DNA of 64,000 nt from Hondaea fermentalgiana. Taxonomy: Eukaryota > Sar > Bigyra > Thraustochytrida > Thraustochytriidae. Of this stretch, positions 38,289-49,911 are shown one piece after another (position 1 is the first letter of the stretch; each line of letters begins with the position of its first letter). The stretch spans positions 124,612 through 188,611 of the forward strand of contig NPFB01000017.1 of assembly GCA_014084085.1 (NCBI GenBank), read 5' to 3'. Position numbers and translations under genes: made by a program. A model generated the notes under the pieces. That model had not been told where the DNA came from. It made no database searches and saw only the letters and a program-made list of their open reading frames with translations.

Positions 38289-39186
38289 GTGTGCGATCTG
38301 GTCCGGCCGCGGCGTCCTTTTTATTCTTTTGAAAAAAATCGCGCGTGACCAGGATGGCTGCACTGCGGGGCATTTCGGAAAGGCCAGTCTGCCCGGACCG
38401 GCCCCCTCCCTCGCTGAGCACCGCAGCCGCGACGGTACGGGAGCGCTCCGGGAGGTGCTACTTACCTTCCTGTCTATCTACCCACACGAGCAGCAGTGCG
38501 AGGTTGCCTTCCAAGTATGTTCCTTTCCTTTCCTTCCCCTTCCTTGTTATTTCTTTTCTCGAGCAACGGCATCCGGCCAGATGGTCAAACGCGTCTCGGC
38601 AGGCGCTGGCTGCAGTGACGGCTGGCCGGCGCTCGTCGATGTCGCTCGCTGCCTGCGGCGATGCGGTCTCCCATGGTTGGCGGGAAGAGTTCGAAGGCTG
38701 CCGCGAGAAATCTTGAATTGGTCTACGGTGCTGGCTCCTCTGCTTCTAGCATTGTTTCGTTTCCGCAGCCCAGTGGCGGGCCGGGTGGGGTAGGGCGGGG
38801 CGGGCGTGCGCCCACTCTCGCGATTCTTTTTGCTTGACGTAAACAAAGCCTCCGAGCCGTATATGATCGACGAGAGCGAAAGGTGACGCGCTCTGCCCGG
38901 TCCACGCCGAGATGAATTGGATCGCTATACCATGGCTGTTGGCCGCACCGCCGGCAGTGGTGCGGTTGGCAAGCATGGCCGGGGCAGGCTACAGATCGCG
39001 GAGGCACGGGCGCTTGCGACGGAGTGAACAATGCCGCTGCGGAGCAGAGCGGAGGGTCCGACCAGGAACAGCTACAAGTGGTGACCAAGTAATTCCTTTA
39101 AAATTGAGCTCGCGCTCGGGGTGCGGCCTCAGGCTTGCGGCAGTTTGATTGGGGCGGGTAGGGACTGCGGGGGAAGGAAAAAAAAG

Positions 39187-39214
39187 GAGGAGGAGGAGGA
39201 GGAGGAGGAGGAGG
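39187..39214. repeat. GGA trinucleotide repeat
   Basis: About nine perfect GGA/GAG units following an A-run. Confidence 0.92.
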
Positions 39215-41703
39215 GGCGGGAATAAGGGGGGCCAGCCACAGAAGGAGCAGGTCGCAACCGCCCACAGTCAGGCAGGCCGGCGGGAGACGCCCGCAGTACA
39301 TACGCACGTGCCGCGATCCCTGCACAACGAGTCGCGGCGACCGCGGTCGCGGTCGCTGTCGGCGCTGCGTTGAACAGGGCTGCGTGCGGTGCGCATACTA
39401 CTGCTATGTGGCGCAGCGAGGAGAAGAAATCGTGCCGGCGGCCTTCTTCCTTGCGCGACGGACTTGGCAGATGAGCAAGACTCCCTCATTGCAGGCTTCG
39501 CTTCGATCAGCGGTGGCGTGGCTAGGCCCGGTAGCGCGGTTGATGGAAAAAAGAATTTTTCTTCCTGCCTCCGCCTGTGCGGCCCATGTTGCAAAATTTG
39601 CGCCCCGTCCATGTCGAGACAGATACCGCCGTGCCCAGTAGCCATGGTGGAAGGCACACCCGCGAAAGGTGGGAGAGATCGTGGTCGCAGAGTGTATTTG
39701 AAGGAAATTGAAGCGAATTGAAGCAAGTTAGCTAGCTAGCAAGTTATTTATAAATCCTTCGTAGCAGGGACTTTTAATCCCTTGAACGATCAGTCGTGCC
39801 CCTAATTGCGAGAAGCTGGCTTTGGTGTCCAGCAGCCAGCTGCAGGCGGCGCTGAGGAAGAACGGAATGCGGAGAAAGCGATAGCGAGACAAGCAAATGC
39901 TGCCGCTGCTACAACAGCTACTGCAGGTGGTAGGTAGCCCGCGTGAGCGCGCGCGCGTGCGCAGGGCACGTGGAGATGGAGAAACGTCATGCGCACACCG
40001 TGTTCTAGGTAAAGTCTCGACAACGTTATTGCCTAAGACGCTGACGCGCCTGCCGCGCTAACTTCTCTCTGTCGGGCAACAGCAAGTCACGCGCCAGCGT
40101 CCGTGAGTCCAGGGCAGCTCGATGGCGCAATAGTTGGCTTACTTTCAGCAGAAAAAGAAAAACCGTGCGATCATAAATTCGTGCATGTGCACGGCAAGGC
40201 AAGGCAAAGCTAGGGAAAGCTAGCTCAGGCCAAGATAGTTTCTGTTGGCCAAGCCTCCGAGGCCAGTGGGAGGGAGACAGGATTTTAATGCAGGTAAATC
40301 GTTTCCTAGCACTGCGGGCGAGCAGCAGCCAAGTGGCAAGGATGGGAAAGCGGAGGCATGCACGGTAGCAGGCCACCGCTTTGTGAATCGATCTTTACGA
40401 CTTCCAGTGTGCGGGTGATGGCGCGCAAAACTTGCTCCCTCCCCCGCTCGATCGCTTTCTCATTTCAAGAAATTCGACAGTCGCAGGCCTCGTCACGGCC
40501 CGTTTGAGAGCTCTTTGCAGCCGCCAGTCATCGGGACTAGTCTCCGCGAGCGACTCCAGGTTGTGCGCCGCGTCGTCTGCGTCCGCTGCGTCATGAGCCA
40601 AATCCTGAGCCGAGTCGTGAGCTATCGTGGGCAACCGGGGTGAAAGGCGGTCTGCTTTGATCGCCTGCTTGCTTGCTTGCTGGTTGCTATTGCTTGCTTC
40701 ATCTTTCTCGCTTGCTTTCTTGTTCTCGCGCACCGGGCCGTCAACGCGCCTCTCAGGTCAAGAGCGATGCGACGAATGGAGGCCAATTAACAACCAACTG
40801 ATCGCGCTTCGCGTGCATTCCATCGGAAGGCAAGTAAGCAAGCCAGCTTGGCGACGCAAGCAACCAAGCAAGCTAGCTAGCAAGCCACGCCAACGCAAGT
40901 CGACATGTCTGCTGCGACCTGGCAAGCAAGCGTCACAAAGCAGCGGCGAGGGACAGTTGTCTCAACACAACAATCAAGCGGTTCGCCTGCTCTAGCAGGT
41001 ATGGCGGAGCGAGCGAGCGAGCGAGCGAGGGAGGCGGCCACCGTGACCGGCCACACCATCCATTACCTCTGAGGACCGGCCTGGCCGGACTCCCACCAAG
41101 AACGCGAGACTCGCAAAGCGGAGCGTACATCCGCAGGGGCCGGGGCGGGGGCCGGGGCAGGGGCCGGGGGTCGGGGCCGGCCGCGGCCGATCGACCAATC
41201 AATCAATCAATCACCCACGCACGCACGCACGCGCGCGGGCGCACCCGCCACGCGGAGTAAAGTCTCCGAGAGGGAGAGAGGGAGAGAAGAAGTTGCTAGG
41301 CCGCACGCAGGGGGGAATGAAGGGGGCCAAAAGCGTAGCCCTGGGCGGTGCTGTAAGGGCGGCCTCCGCGCAAAAGCGTAGCCCTGCCGGGGCGACCGGC
41401 CCTCAGCGGAAGCAGCAGCTCCCCGCACGGGACGTTCTGCGGGGTTAGGCGGTCGGGCGGCGGTCGCTGCGTCGAGACGGCTGGGTGTGGGTGGGTGCGA
41501 GTGGGGGAGGGGTTGGGGGGGCCGGCGGGTGTGCGAGTGTGCGAGCGTATTCGCATGAGTGTGGGTGGGTGTGTGTGCGGCGAGGCCCTTGCGGCGTGCT
41601 TCCTCCCGCGAAACTGCCAGAAGCACTTGCGTAGCTCAAGTCAAGCTGAGCCGGCCCACCGGCCGCACGACTTGTTCCAAATAGCAAGCGCGCAGGCAAA
41701 GCA

Positions 41704-41829
41704 TCAATGCAATGAAATGCGGTTCAATGCCATGTCATGCGATGCCATGCCACGCTACACTACAATGCAATGCAGTTCAATGCAATGCAATGCAATGCAA
41801 TGTAGTTCGATGCAATGCAATGCAACGTA
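41704..41829. repeat. degenerate AATGC pentanucleotide array
   Basis: About 25 units of AATGC or close variants (CATGC, GATGC, AGTTC) over 126 bases. The longest perfect run is at about 41779-41800. Confidence 0.88.
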
Positions 41830-42388
41830 GCAAAGTTGCAGCGAGCTAGCTAATGATGCGAGCTTATCGCTGGTGATCAACCATCCTTGCTCAACCTGGT
41901 CGCCGTTCACTTGATTGTTGTTCACCGCTGGTTGCAAATCAAACCACGGACGCTGTGCCGCCTGCGTTGGGGCAGGGCCTCGTTCGTTTTGACGCCGCGC
42001 GCGTAAAGATGGGACGGCAGAATGCGCATTCGCCTTCCCGGAAAACTCCGGCGAGGCGGCGGAGCGACGCCACGCGGGACCTCGATATGTCGCGCCACGT
42101 ACACACGCAAACCATTCCTTCCTCCGGGCTGCCGGCCCGGCGACTGCATTATTTTTAGAAAATCGATTCGAGAGAGAGAGCGAGAGGAGGGAAAGTATTA
42201 GAGGGAGAGGGAGCCGAGAAGAGGGGATGTTTGAGTGGATAAAAAGGGTAGGGCCGAGTCGAGTCTGGTCGACGGCCCGCTCGGACCTCTCTCCTGCGTC
42301 CTCCTTGGCGACTGTCGACCCATCGTGAATTTCAGGCCGCATGCACCCACCCTCGCTCGGCTCTTTTGGCCTCTGGGACGTCATGCAA

Positions 42389-42416
42389 CCATCCCTCCAT
42401 CCATCCTTCCATCCAT

Positions 42417-42450
<34 letters not shown>
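42389..42450. repeat. adjacent ATCC and CAGC tetranucleotide repeats
   Basis: About seven ATCC-type units pass into eight perfect CAGC units, another compound tract. Confidence 0.9.
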
Positions 42451-43168
42451 TCCCTTGAACGTATTTAGTTTGGCTTGGATCTATTCGACTTGGCTTTAGC
42501 TTCGGAGCTGCTTGATGCTTCGTCGCCTTGCCCTCACGCTCTCACCAAGGACAACGTCTCACGCAACGGAGGAACTTGCTTGCTCCAGCATGCTTTGCTC
42601 ATTAGAATCTGCTTCTAAGGTTGCCTGCCGCCTTCGCTTGTTTGCCGCCGATTCGACAGCTCGTCGCTTCCCCCTCGCCACCGGGACCTGCTCGATGCTT
42701 CAAACGTCTGCCGCTCGCTCGCTCGCCTTCATTCCTTCCTCGGACGCATCCACGGATGCGCGCCAGGCCGGGCCTCGGCCAGCTCGTTCCACTCGTGTCT
42801 GGCGGCGCATCTTGGCCGCGGCCAGCCCCAGCCAGCCAGTCAGGCGGGGCCGCTGCGGTTTTTGAGAAAGAGGCGCCAGCGCCACGGGCCGCGCCACGGG
42901 CCGCGCCACGTGGCCAACGTGGGGCCGCCGCCCGGTCTCGCGCGGGTTGCTCTTTGCTTGCTTGCTTGCGTGGCTTTGATTGCTTGCTTGCGTGGCTCGC
43001 ACGTTGTAGGCGCGCACGCACCCATCGCGGGCGTGGTCCGCGGCGGCCGCGGTTGGCTCGCCTAGGTGCGGCAGACATGATGCGTGCGAGGAAGGGCGCG
43101 ACGACGGTTTGCGCTGGCGGCCTCTAGTGCTCGGAGGCCTGGCCCCGGCATGATTGAGGCTGGCTGTG

Positions 43169-43211
<43 letters not shown>
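43169..43211. repeat. AAGC tetranucleotide repeat
   Basis: Ten to eleven perfect AAGC units. Shorter related tracts (GCAAGCAAGC) appear at about 40800-40890 and 42955-42995. Confidence 0.94.
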
Positions 43212-43212
<1 letters not shown>

Positions 43213-43503
43213 GACGGTCACAGACGTTGCAGGGATTCGTGCTGTTCGAGAGGGGCAGAGAAACGCAGCAGCAGATGCGGACGGTAGGGCGCGTGGACGC
43301 GCGGGCAGTGGGTGGGGACACGCGCTGCAGCGGCAGCCCCTGCGGCCGTCCCTTTGGCCGGGCGCGCAGCCAGAAACCGCGTCAGACAAGACAAGACAAG
43401 ACCAAACAAGAAGCAAGAGGCGGGGCGCGGCAGACGCTACGCTGCGCTGCGCTCGAGCTGCCTCGACTTGGAACGGCTCCGCGCACCCAACGGACAGCGG
43501 AAA

Positions 43504-43568
43504 CTGTGGGATATACATCTTCTTCCAAAAGCATCTTGGAGTCTTACACAAATTACCATATCCCACAG
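43504..43568. repeat. 11-base perfect inverted repeat
   Basis: CTGTGGGATAT at 43504-43514 is repeated in inverted form (ATATCCCACAG) at 43558-43568, with 43 bases between. It could form a hairpin if transcribed. Confidence 0.7.
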
Positions 43569-44942
43569 CACGGTTCGGCCCATGGACGAGGCTGAAAGGA
43601 TGCATGCGTGAAAATAAAGTGAAATATAAAAAGAAAAAGAAAAAAGAGAAAGGGAAACAAGAAAACAAGAGCGAATGAATGAACGAATGAATGAATGAAG
43701 GACAGTGGTGGGGGTCAGTCTGTTCTGTGCTTGCCTGTGCAGCGACACCGCTCGCTCGGCTGCGGCTCGTTGGCGCAAGCGATAGAGGAGGAGAGGATCG
43801 ACTTGACGGCCTCTTTCGACGGTTTGTTGCTCATTCTGCTTGTCTGGAGCAGCAGCTGCAGCTGACAGCTGCAGCCGACGGCAATGGTCCATCTTCTCGG
43901 AGGGAGGGCCAGCGGTCAATGAATGGAAGGATGGATTGCTAGGCCTGCACGGGTGAACGAAAGAACGATCGATTAAAGATTAATCGAAGGAACGAGCGAG
44001 CGAGCGAACGAACGGAAGCGAAGCGCAGCGCAGAGAGATCTTTGCGCGAGGCGGAGTTATGGATGCTGCATGCAGCTGCAACTGCGTGCGTGTTCCAAGC
44101 ATGCATGGCCAGTGGAATGACAAGCATCCATGGACCGCCAGACTCTTGCGCGGGGCCGGCGGAAGCGACTGCAACGAAGCGAAACGGGCGAGCCGAAACG
44201 TTTCAACATGAATTAACGTCGATGAGGCTTTGCATCATGCACAAAGAGGGAAGCGCTTCGTTCGCTTGAGAGGCAGCGTGCGAGAGCGTGCTTGTTCGGT
44301 TGGTCTCCTACATTCTTCTCCACCTCCTAACATCGCGCAGTGGTAGTACGAGTTTCCGAAGACCGGACGGTCGCACGGTCGACAACGGAGGATTTGACGA
44401 TCTCGCTATCTAAGCTCTAATTGATTCTATCTGCCTGTGGCCTGCGCCTGCGACCGCGTGAAATGGAATCACGAGCGACCTTGCCTCTCCGTCAGTTGGC
44501 CGCGAGCTTCGAGCGAGCGAGCGCGCGGAAGCGAGCGCGCGCGTTTTCCCTTTTCGCGCGCCCATCCCGCGCTGCGCTCGCGTCGCCGCTCACTGGCCAG
44601 CCCGGCCGTCGCCTGTCGACCGCGAATGTCGACGCCGGCCAGGCAGGCGACCAGCTAAAAGCCTTTCTTTCCTTTGCCTCCTGTTTCTTCCCTCCTCCTC
44701 GATCTGTTCAACGCGGTCGTGCCGAGCGAGCGACCTCCGCCAGAACGCGCCGCTCCTCTTTGCTCTTTGCTCGCCGGCTCGTACTTTCTGCGCCCGCCAG
44801 CTGCAGCGCGGTGGCGGCTGAAGCGATGATCGTCACTCAATACCTCGGAAGGCAGCGAGCGCGACGTTTTTCTTCATCTCCATCGCGGGCTTCACCCGGA
44901 CTACTCCTTCGCGGCCTGCCTGGACGGTCAGGGAGCGAGACC

Positions 44943-44968
44943 GGGAGGGAGGGAGGGAGGGAGGGAGA
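44943..44968. repeat. GGGA tetranucleotide repeat
   Basis: About six perfect GGGA units. Confidence 0.88.
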
Positions 44969-45224
44969 GGGAAAGCGAGAGGGCAACCTGCGGCTTGCAC
45001 GTCGCGACCCGCGGCGGCGGTGACCCTCCTCCCGCCGCTCATTCGCTCGCTCGCTTGTCCGCTCGCTCTGCCTCGCTTCCTGTGCCGGCGGGGGGACGTT
45101 GGGCCGGCGCAGCGCAGGAGGAAAGCGGAGCAGGAGCGGAGCAGTGCTGTGTTGCGTGGCCGGAGGCAGGGAAGCCAAGCCTATACCTTGACAGGGCGGC
45201 ATGCACTCCCTCTGCTTTTGCCTT

Positions 45225-45365
45225 TGCCCTTTCTTTCTTTCTTATTTTCTTTCTTTCTTCTATCCTTTTTATTTTTCTATTCTTCTTTCTTTCCTTCCTT
45301 CCTTCCCTCCTTTCTTTTTTTTCTTTCTTCCTTCCTTTCTTCTGCCTTCCTTCCTGCCTTCCGTG
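45225..45365. repeat. long pyrimidine tract (TTTC/TTCC)
   Basis: Almost 140 bases of TTTC, TTCC and T-runs with few purines, within a longer CT-rich stretch to about 45510. Confidence 0.85.
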
Positions 45366-45522
45366 CTGCTTCCCGCTCCAGTGGCGCCTTCTGCCTCCCG
45401 CAGCTTTTAGTGCTAACTTCCATAATGACTTGCATCTTCCCCCGCAGTCTTTTCCTGCTTTCCTTCTTTTCTGTTGGTTATATTCTTTCTTTCTTTCTTT
45501 TTTCTCGTCGACCGCTGCGCGT

Positions 45523-45718
45523 CTTCGCTCGATCGATCGACCGATCATGGTCGATCCATCGGCCATGGCGGTCCATCGATCCATCGGTCGCCATCGATCC
45601 ACGATCGACCTCTCGCCCGCCTGATCCATGCTCACGCGGACGAACCCCGGCGCAGCGCACAAGACCGCCTGCACTGCGATCGATCGACCGGTCGATCGAT
45701 AGATCGATCGACTCCCGG
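45523..45718. repeat. GATC-rich palindromic repeats
   Basis: Clusters of CGATCGAT and GATCCATCG at 45523-45620 and CGATCGACCGGTCGATCGAT at about 45679-45710. These are self-complementary, so the stretch can fold on itself. Confidence 0.85.
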
Positions 45719-45727
45719 CCGCCGCGC

Positions 45728-45779
45728 TCCCTCCCTCCTCCCTTCCTCCCTCCCTCCCTCCCTCCCTCCCTCCCTCCTG
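45728..45779. repeat. CTCC tetranucleotide repeat
   Basis: About eleven CTCC units, nearly perfect, beside the GATC-rich stretch. Confidence 0.92.
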
Positions 45780-46101
45780 TCGCGGTGTGGCTCGCGCCGT
45801 GGTCGACAGCACTGTAGTCTGGACTTGCCAGGGACCGAGGCCGCGACGGGCCGCGACGAGCGCGAGCGAGGCCAGGCCGCAGGCAGGGAGGGAGGGAGCG
45901 AGGGAGGGACAGAGCGAGGGACGGCGGCGAGGCGCGGCGAAGGAGGCGCGGTGAGCGAGCGAGGCGCGGCTGGTTGCTTTGCTTCCTGCGGCGCGGGCGG
46001 TCGCGACCAGCGAGGCAAGCGGAAGAAGAGGAGAGGCGGTGCGTTGATGAGCTTGTTGGAGCGGTGCTGCAGAAAAGGAAGCGGATGAATGAAGGAGTGA
46101 G

Positions 46102-46132
46102 GGAATGAATGGAATGAATGAATGAATGAATG
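46102..46132. repeat. GAAT tetranucleotide repeat
   Basis: About seven GAAT units. A similar run is at 43674-43699. Confidence 0.9.
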
Positions 46133-47457
46133 TGGAACAAATGCGTGTTCGAGGGGGCGATGAATTCACTGGCAGTTCGATGCGACTCGAGTCAATTCCA
46201 CCAGCCAGCGGCAGTTCAATTCACTGTCAATTCAATTCAATGGCAAGTCAATTCACGGTCGATTCGATGCAGTTCGACTCCTCTCGCATTAAAATTCAAC
46301 TCGGTGCGAAACATCCTTGTTAGCGAAACCACCTTGTTAGATTATTGGAGCAGGGCGCGGAGCGGGGCGAGCCCCCGCGGGCAGGCACCAAACGCACAAC
46401 GCACGGCGCGTGGCGGCGGCTCGAAACTGACCGGGCGCGCGACTGTTCATTTGCGCGGGCGCAGACGGACGACGGGCGGAGGATCTATCTCGCAGCGCGC
46501 GCGCACTCAAGCGAGAGAGCAAGTTGGCGAGCCGAGGGTAGAACGAAGGCGGCCGCGCTGTGGCTATTTATTTAGCAGCCAAGGGAAGCGGAGTTGTGCG
46601 AGCGAGCCCTGGGAGGTTGGCAGGCAGTCAGGGAGGCACGTGAGCGGGGAGGGAGCAGGCTCTGCGTGGGAAAACAGCATTCGCCCCCTCGTCCGTGAGC
46701 CTTCTTGCTGCGTCGTCCGGTGCCACAAGCGAGCCTAGGCCTCGACCGGCCTACTTCGTCTCCGCGGCGGCGGCGGCGGCCTCGTCCTTATTTTTTCTTC
46801 GTCTCAAATTAAGTTTTTCTTTTTTCTTTTTTTTTTCTTTTTCGAACAAAAAAGAAATCGTAAAGAAAAAAAGAAAAAAAGAAAAAGGAGTCGAGATAGT
46901 AAAAACAAAGTGTGTTTGGGCTCCCCAATTGCGGCCAGGCCCTGCACGCGCCCGGCAGTGACCGCCGCGGTTCACAAGCCGCGTTTGCTCTAGTCGCGCG
47001 AGGCGAGGCGCGAGGCGCGAGCGCGCAAACCCGCATCCCGCCGGCAACCCCCGGCAGAGCCAGGCAAGCAGCCAGCCACTCAGACACAGGCACAGGCAGC
47101 GCGCAGAGCGCGGAGCGCGGAGCGCACGAGGGCGAAGGAGTCGGCGCGCGAGCGAGTGAGCGAGCAAGGGCCGAGCCGAGCCCAGCTCAGCACAGCTCAG
47201 CACAGCACAGCAAAAGCCCAGGCGTCGTCATCGTGTCCTCGTCTCGTCGCGGGTCGCCTCGGTTGTGGTGTCTGTGGCAAAGGAGAAGAAGAGAGAAACG
47301 AGAGCGCGAAGAACCGCTGCTGCTCCTGCTGCTTAATGGATGTGCATCGATAGCAGCGAAAGAGCAAGAAAAGCCCGCGCGCAAAATTCAAAGCACAGCG
47401 ATTGCGAGGACGACGACACCGTCCTTGCATCGCCGTAAAAGGTCTGCTTGACTTTTC

Positions 47458-49575
47458 ATGAGCGAGCGCCGACAACGAGGCGCTCGCAAAGCAACGCCAG
47501 AATCTAACAACAATTACAACAACAGTAACAACAACAACAACAGCAACCAAGGAACCAAAAGCGACGGAGATACGGACAGCAGCGCGGGCGCAAGCGCCAA
47601 CGGGAACAGCCTAAACCTCCCCAACGATACTTCTAGTCAGGGAAACGTGTCGAACTCAAACGTAACACCCTTCAGCATGCTCAGCACTCTCAACGCCTCC
47701 ACTGCGCTTGGCCCCGCGCAGGCTCCCATGCAGTCACAGTTATCCCAAGGAGCAAATCTTTCGACATCACCTCGTGAAATTGGCTTCAAGCGCCCAGCCT
47801 CCGGCATAAGTAACACTCTTCATTCCGGAACTTTCGCCCCGAGATCACCTCAGGTACCACCTCCCCCCCTGCGGTCTCTTGGCGCAGGTGAAAACCGGAG
47901 AACAGCGGAGATGCTCGCCAACACAAGTCCTAGACCTCTTCAGAAGCGAATGAAAACCGTCAAGGACCTCAAAGTTGAGCCCGATGTGGAATCATTGTCA
48001 TCCTCAGGCCCACCACCTCCTCCGCCGTTGTCTGCATGCTCACGCAAAGCCTCTGCGGCAGAACTCAGCAGCGACCAGAACTCCGACCCCGGCTCCAGCA
48101 CATCCTCGCCCTCCACAAATTTGAACAACAACACCTTGGTCGCAAGCAGTCTTAGAAACAATCGCGACCTCGGACGCGATGTTACCCAACCAAATGGCAG
48201 CCGGCAGCGCAGCTCCAGCCGGTTCAGGGGCGTGTGCTGGCTGAAAAAGCGCCGCGCCTGGCGCGCACGCATCGAAATTGAGGGCGTGCGCAAGCACCTC
48301 GGATACTTTGACAACGAGGAGGATGCCGCACGTGCCTATGACGCGCGGGCCAGGGCAACCCATGGCCTCTCGGCCCGTCTCAACTTTCCTGATCAGCCCG
48401 GCGACGCCAATGTGCAAGGCCTGGCGAGCCTGAATCACAACAGCTCCGAGGCCGCCGCGGACAACAGCGCTCACACAAGTATTGCCGCAGCTACGGCCGC
48501 CACGCGGACTAGCAGTGCGAGTAGCGCAAGTAGCAGTAGCTACGCCGGGTCCACCAGGGGCATGCCCAACGATGCGGCAGCAGCAGCAACAGCATCTGCC
48601 ACCACCGCTACGAGGTCGGCCTTTGCACGCACGGGCAACAACCCAGATTTGCTCACACAGTTCCCGCATCTGCCCGAGCACCTCACGGGCGCGGGACCCA
48701 TCGCTTCGCTCTCCTCGGAACGCAGTTTTGGCGCGCACTTGTACGCGCCACCAAATCTCCCCGGGGACGTTTCCCGCGCGCCCATCAGCAACCTTGAAGA
48801 GTCTGGGCAGCTCTCGACACCGCAAGCCTCGATCCTGACGCAATTGTTGCACGGTCGTGGCGACGCGCCAGGCTTGCAAGAATTGCAGGAAATCCAGCAG
48901 CGACTTCAGCAGCGACAACAACAACATTCATTATCTGCCGTTATGGCAGTGCCGAGCAAACCACCTTCAGCATTTTTACAAAATTCCACATCACCAGAAA
49001 CCCAGCATTCCTCACATGCGTCATCATCGGCCCAAAGCACCTCGTTATCGGCGATTGCGGAACAATTGGTCATTCCCTTGAACAGTAACGAGTTCGCCGT
49101 TATACCAGTCCTTAATGGTACTCCCATCTTCATGGGATCCTTCAGCGATAGAGCCTCCGCCATGCAGTGGGCCATTGCGATCAGCACTCTCCACTTTGGC
49201 ACGCCCGCGACTTCTACCTCGGCTGCCCCCCCTGCCACTGCTGCGCCACCTTCGCTCAACTCCGCAATCGCTGCACAGCGGTATGCTGAAGACTCGCCTT
49301 TGTCTCGTTTTCAGTACCCGCACTTTCCCGTCTCAAGGTTGTCTTCTTCGTCCTCGTCATCTTCCTCGTCTGCGACTGCACCTACACCTGCACTTACACC
49401 CTCACTTCCGTCGGTGGCAAATGCGGGCGATGCCATTGCTACAAGCACGCCTGTGCTCTCGTCAAGCGGTGGCATCACCCCAGCTCCTCAGATAGGCTCA
49501 ACGCCTCCTACACAACTGCAACAGCAGCAACCGGTTAATGACCTTCTTATTCAGCTCTTACAGCGCCAGAATTGC

Positions 49576-49618
<43 letters not shown>

Positions 49619-49814
49619 GTCTCCAGGGGAACCGTGAGCGAACGCCGAGCTTGATCTCAAGCTCTTCAATCTCGTCGTCTTCCTCTTCTTCCTCTTCTTC
49701 TAATGTTCATGCCCCCGGCACACAAGATGCAAGCGGGCCGAACTCTCTGGGTGCCTGGGCCGGCCTTCCTTCGACGCCATACCAACACTACATTACTTCG
49801 ATCATGCAACAGCC

Positions 49815-49847
<33 letters not shown>

Positions 49848-49911
49848 CCAACAAGAACACGAGCATCGTCTGCAGCAGGAGCGCGGCAAAAGGCATCATG
49901 ATAGAAATTAA
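47458..49911 (+). CDS. AP2-domain transcription factor with poly-Asn, poly-Ser and poly-Gln tracts
   Basis: The 817-residue protein has one AP2/ERF-type DNA-binding domain at about 254-314: SRFRGVCWLKKRRAWRARIEI, GVRKHLGYFDNEEDAARAYDARAR, then LNFPDQPG. The three-strand plus helix pattern (RGV, WxARI, LGYF, EEDAARAYD) is complete. The rest is low complexity: an Asn-rich start (NNNYNNSNNNNNSNQ), Pro runs near 183, Ser runs, and two long Gln runs (about 707-720 and 783-795) coded by CAG. Such tracts are common in transcription factors. AP2 proteins are large families in plants and apicomplexans and also occur in other protists. Targets are unknown. The ATG at 47458 is the first in frame after a stop just upstream. 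Confidence 0.9.

Larger units (their letters stand above)
34424..47457. other. 13-kb gene-poor region rich in microsatellites
   Basis: I found no reading frame with a recognisable domain on either strand. Frames up to about 500 codons exist (for example 36652-38145 and 45039-46169 on the minus strand), but they are Arg/Ser/Pro-rich, overlap other frames and cross simple repeats. Composition alternates between very GC-rich parts and short AT-richer islands (about 34700-35700, 39700-40400). I looked by eye for tRNA-like and rRNA-like sequence and saw none. It may hold long promoters, non-coding RNA or fast-evolving genes that I cannot recognise. Confidence 0.5.

Noticed and set aside
45039..46169. 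376-codon frame on the minus strand
   Set aside because: Made of translated CTCC, GATC and TTTC repeats (poly Lys/Glu/Arg and Ser-Ile-Asp runs).
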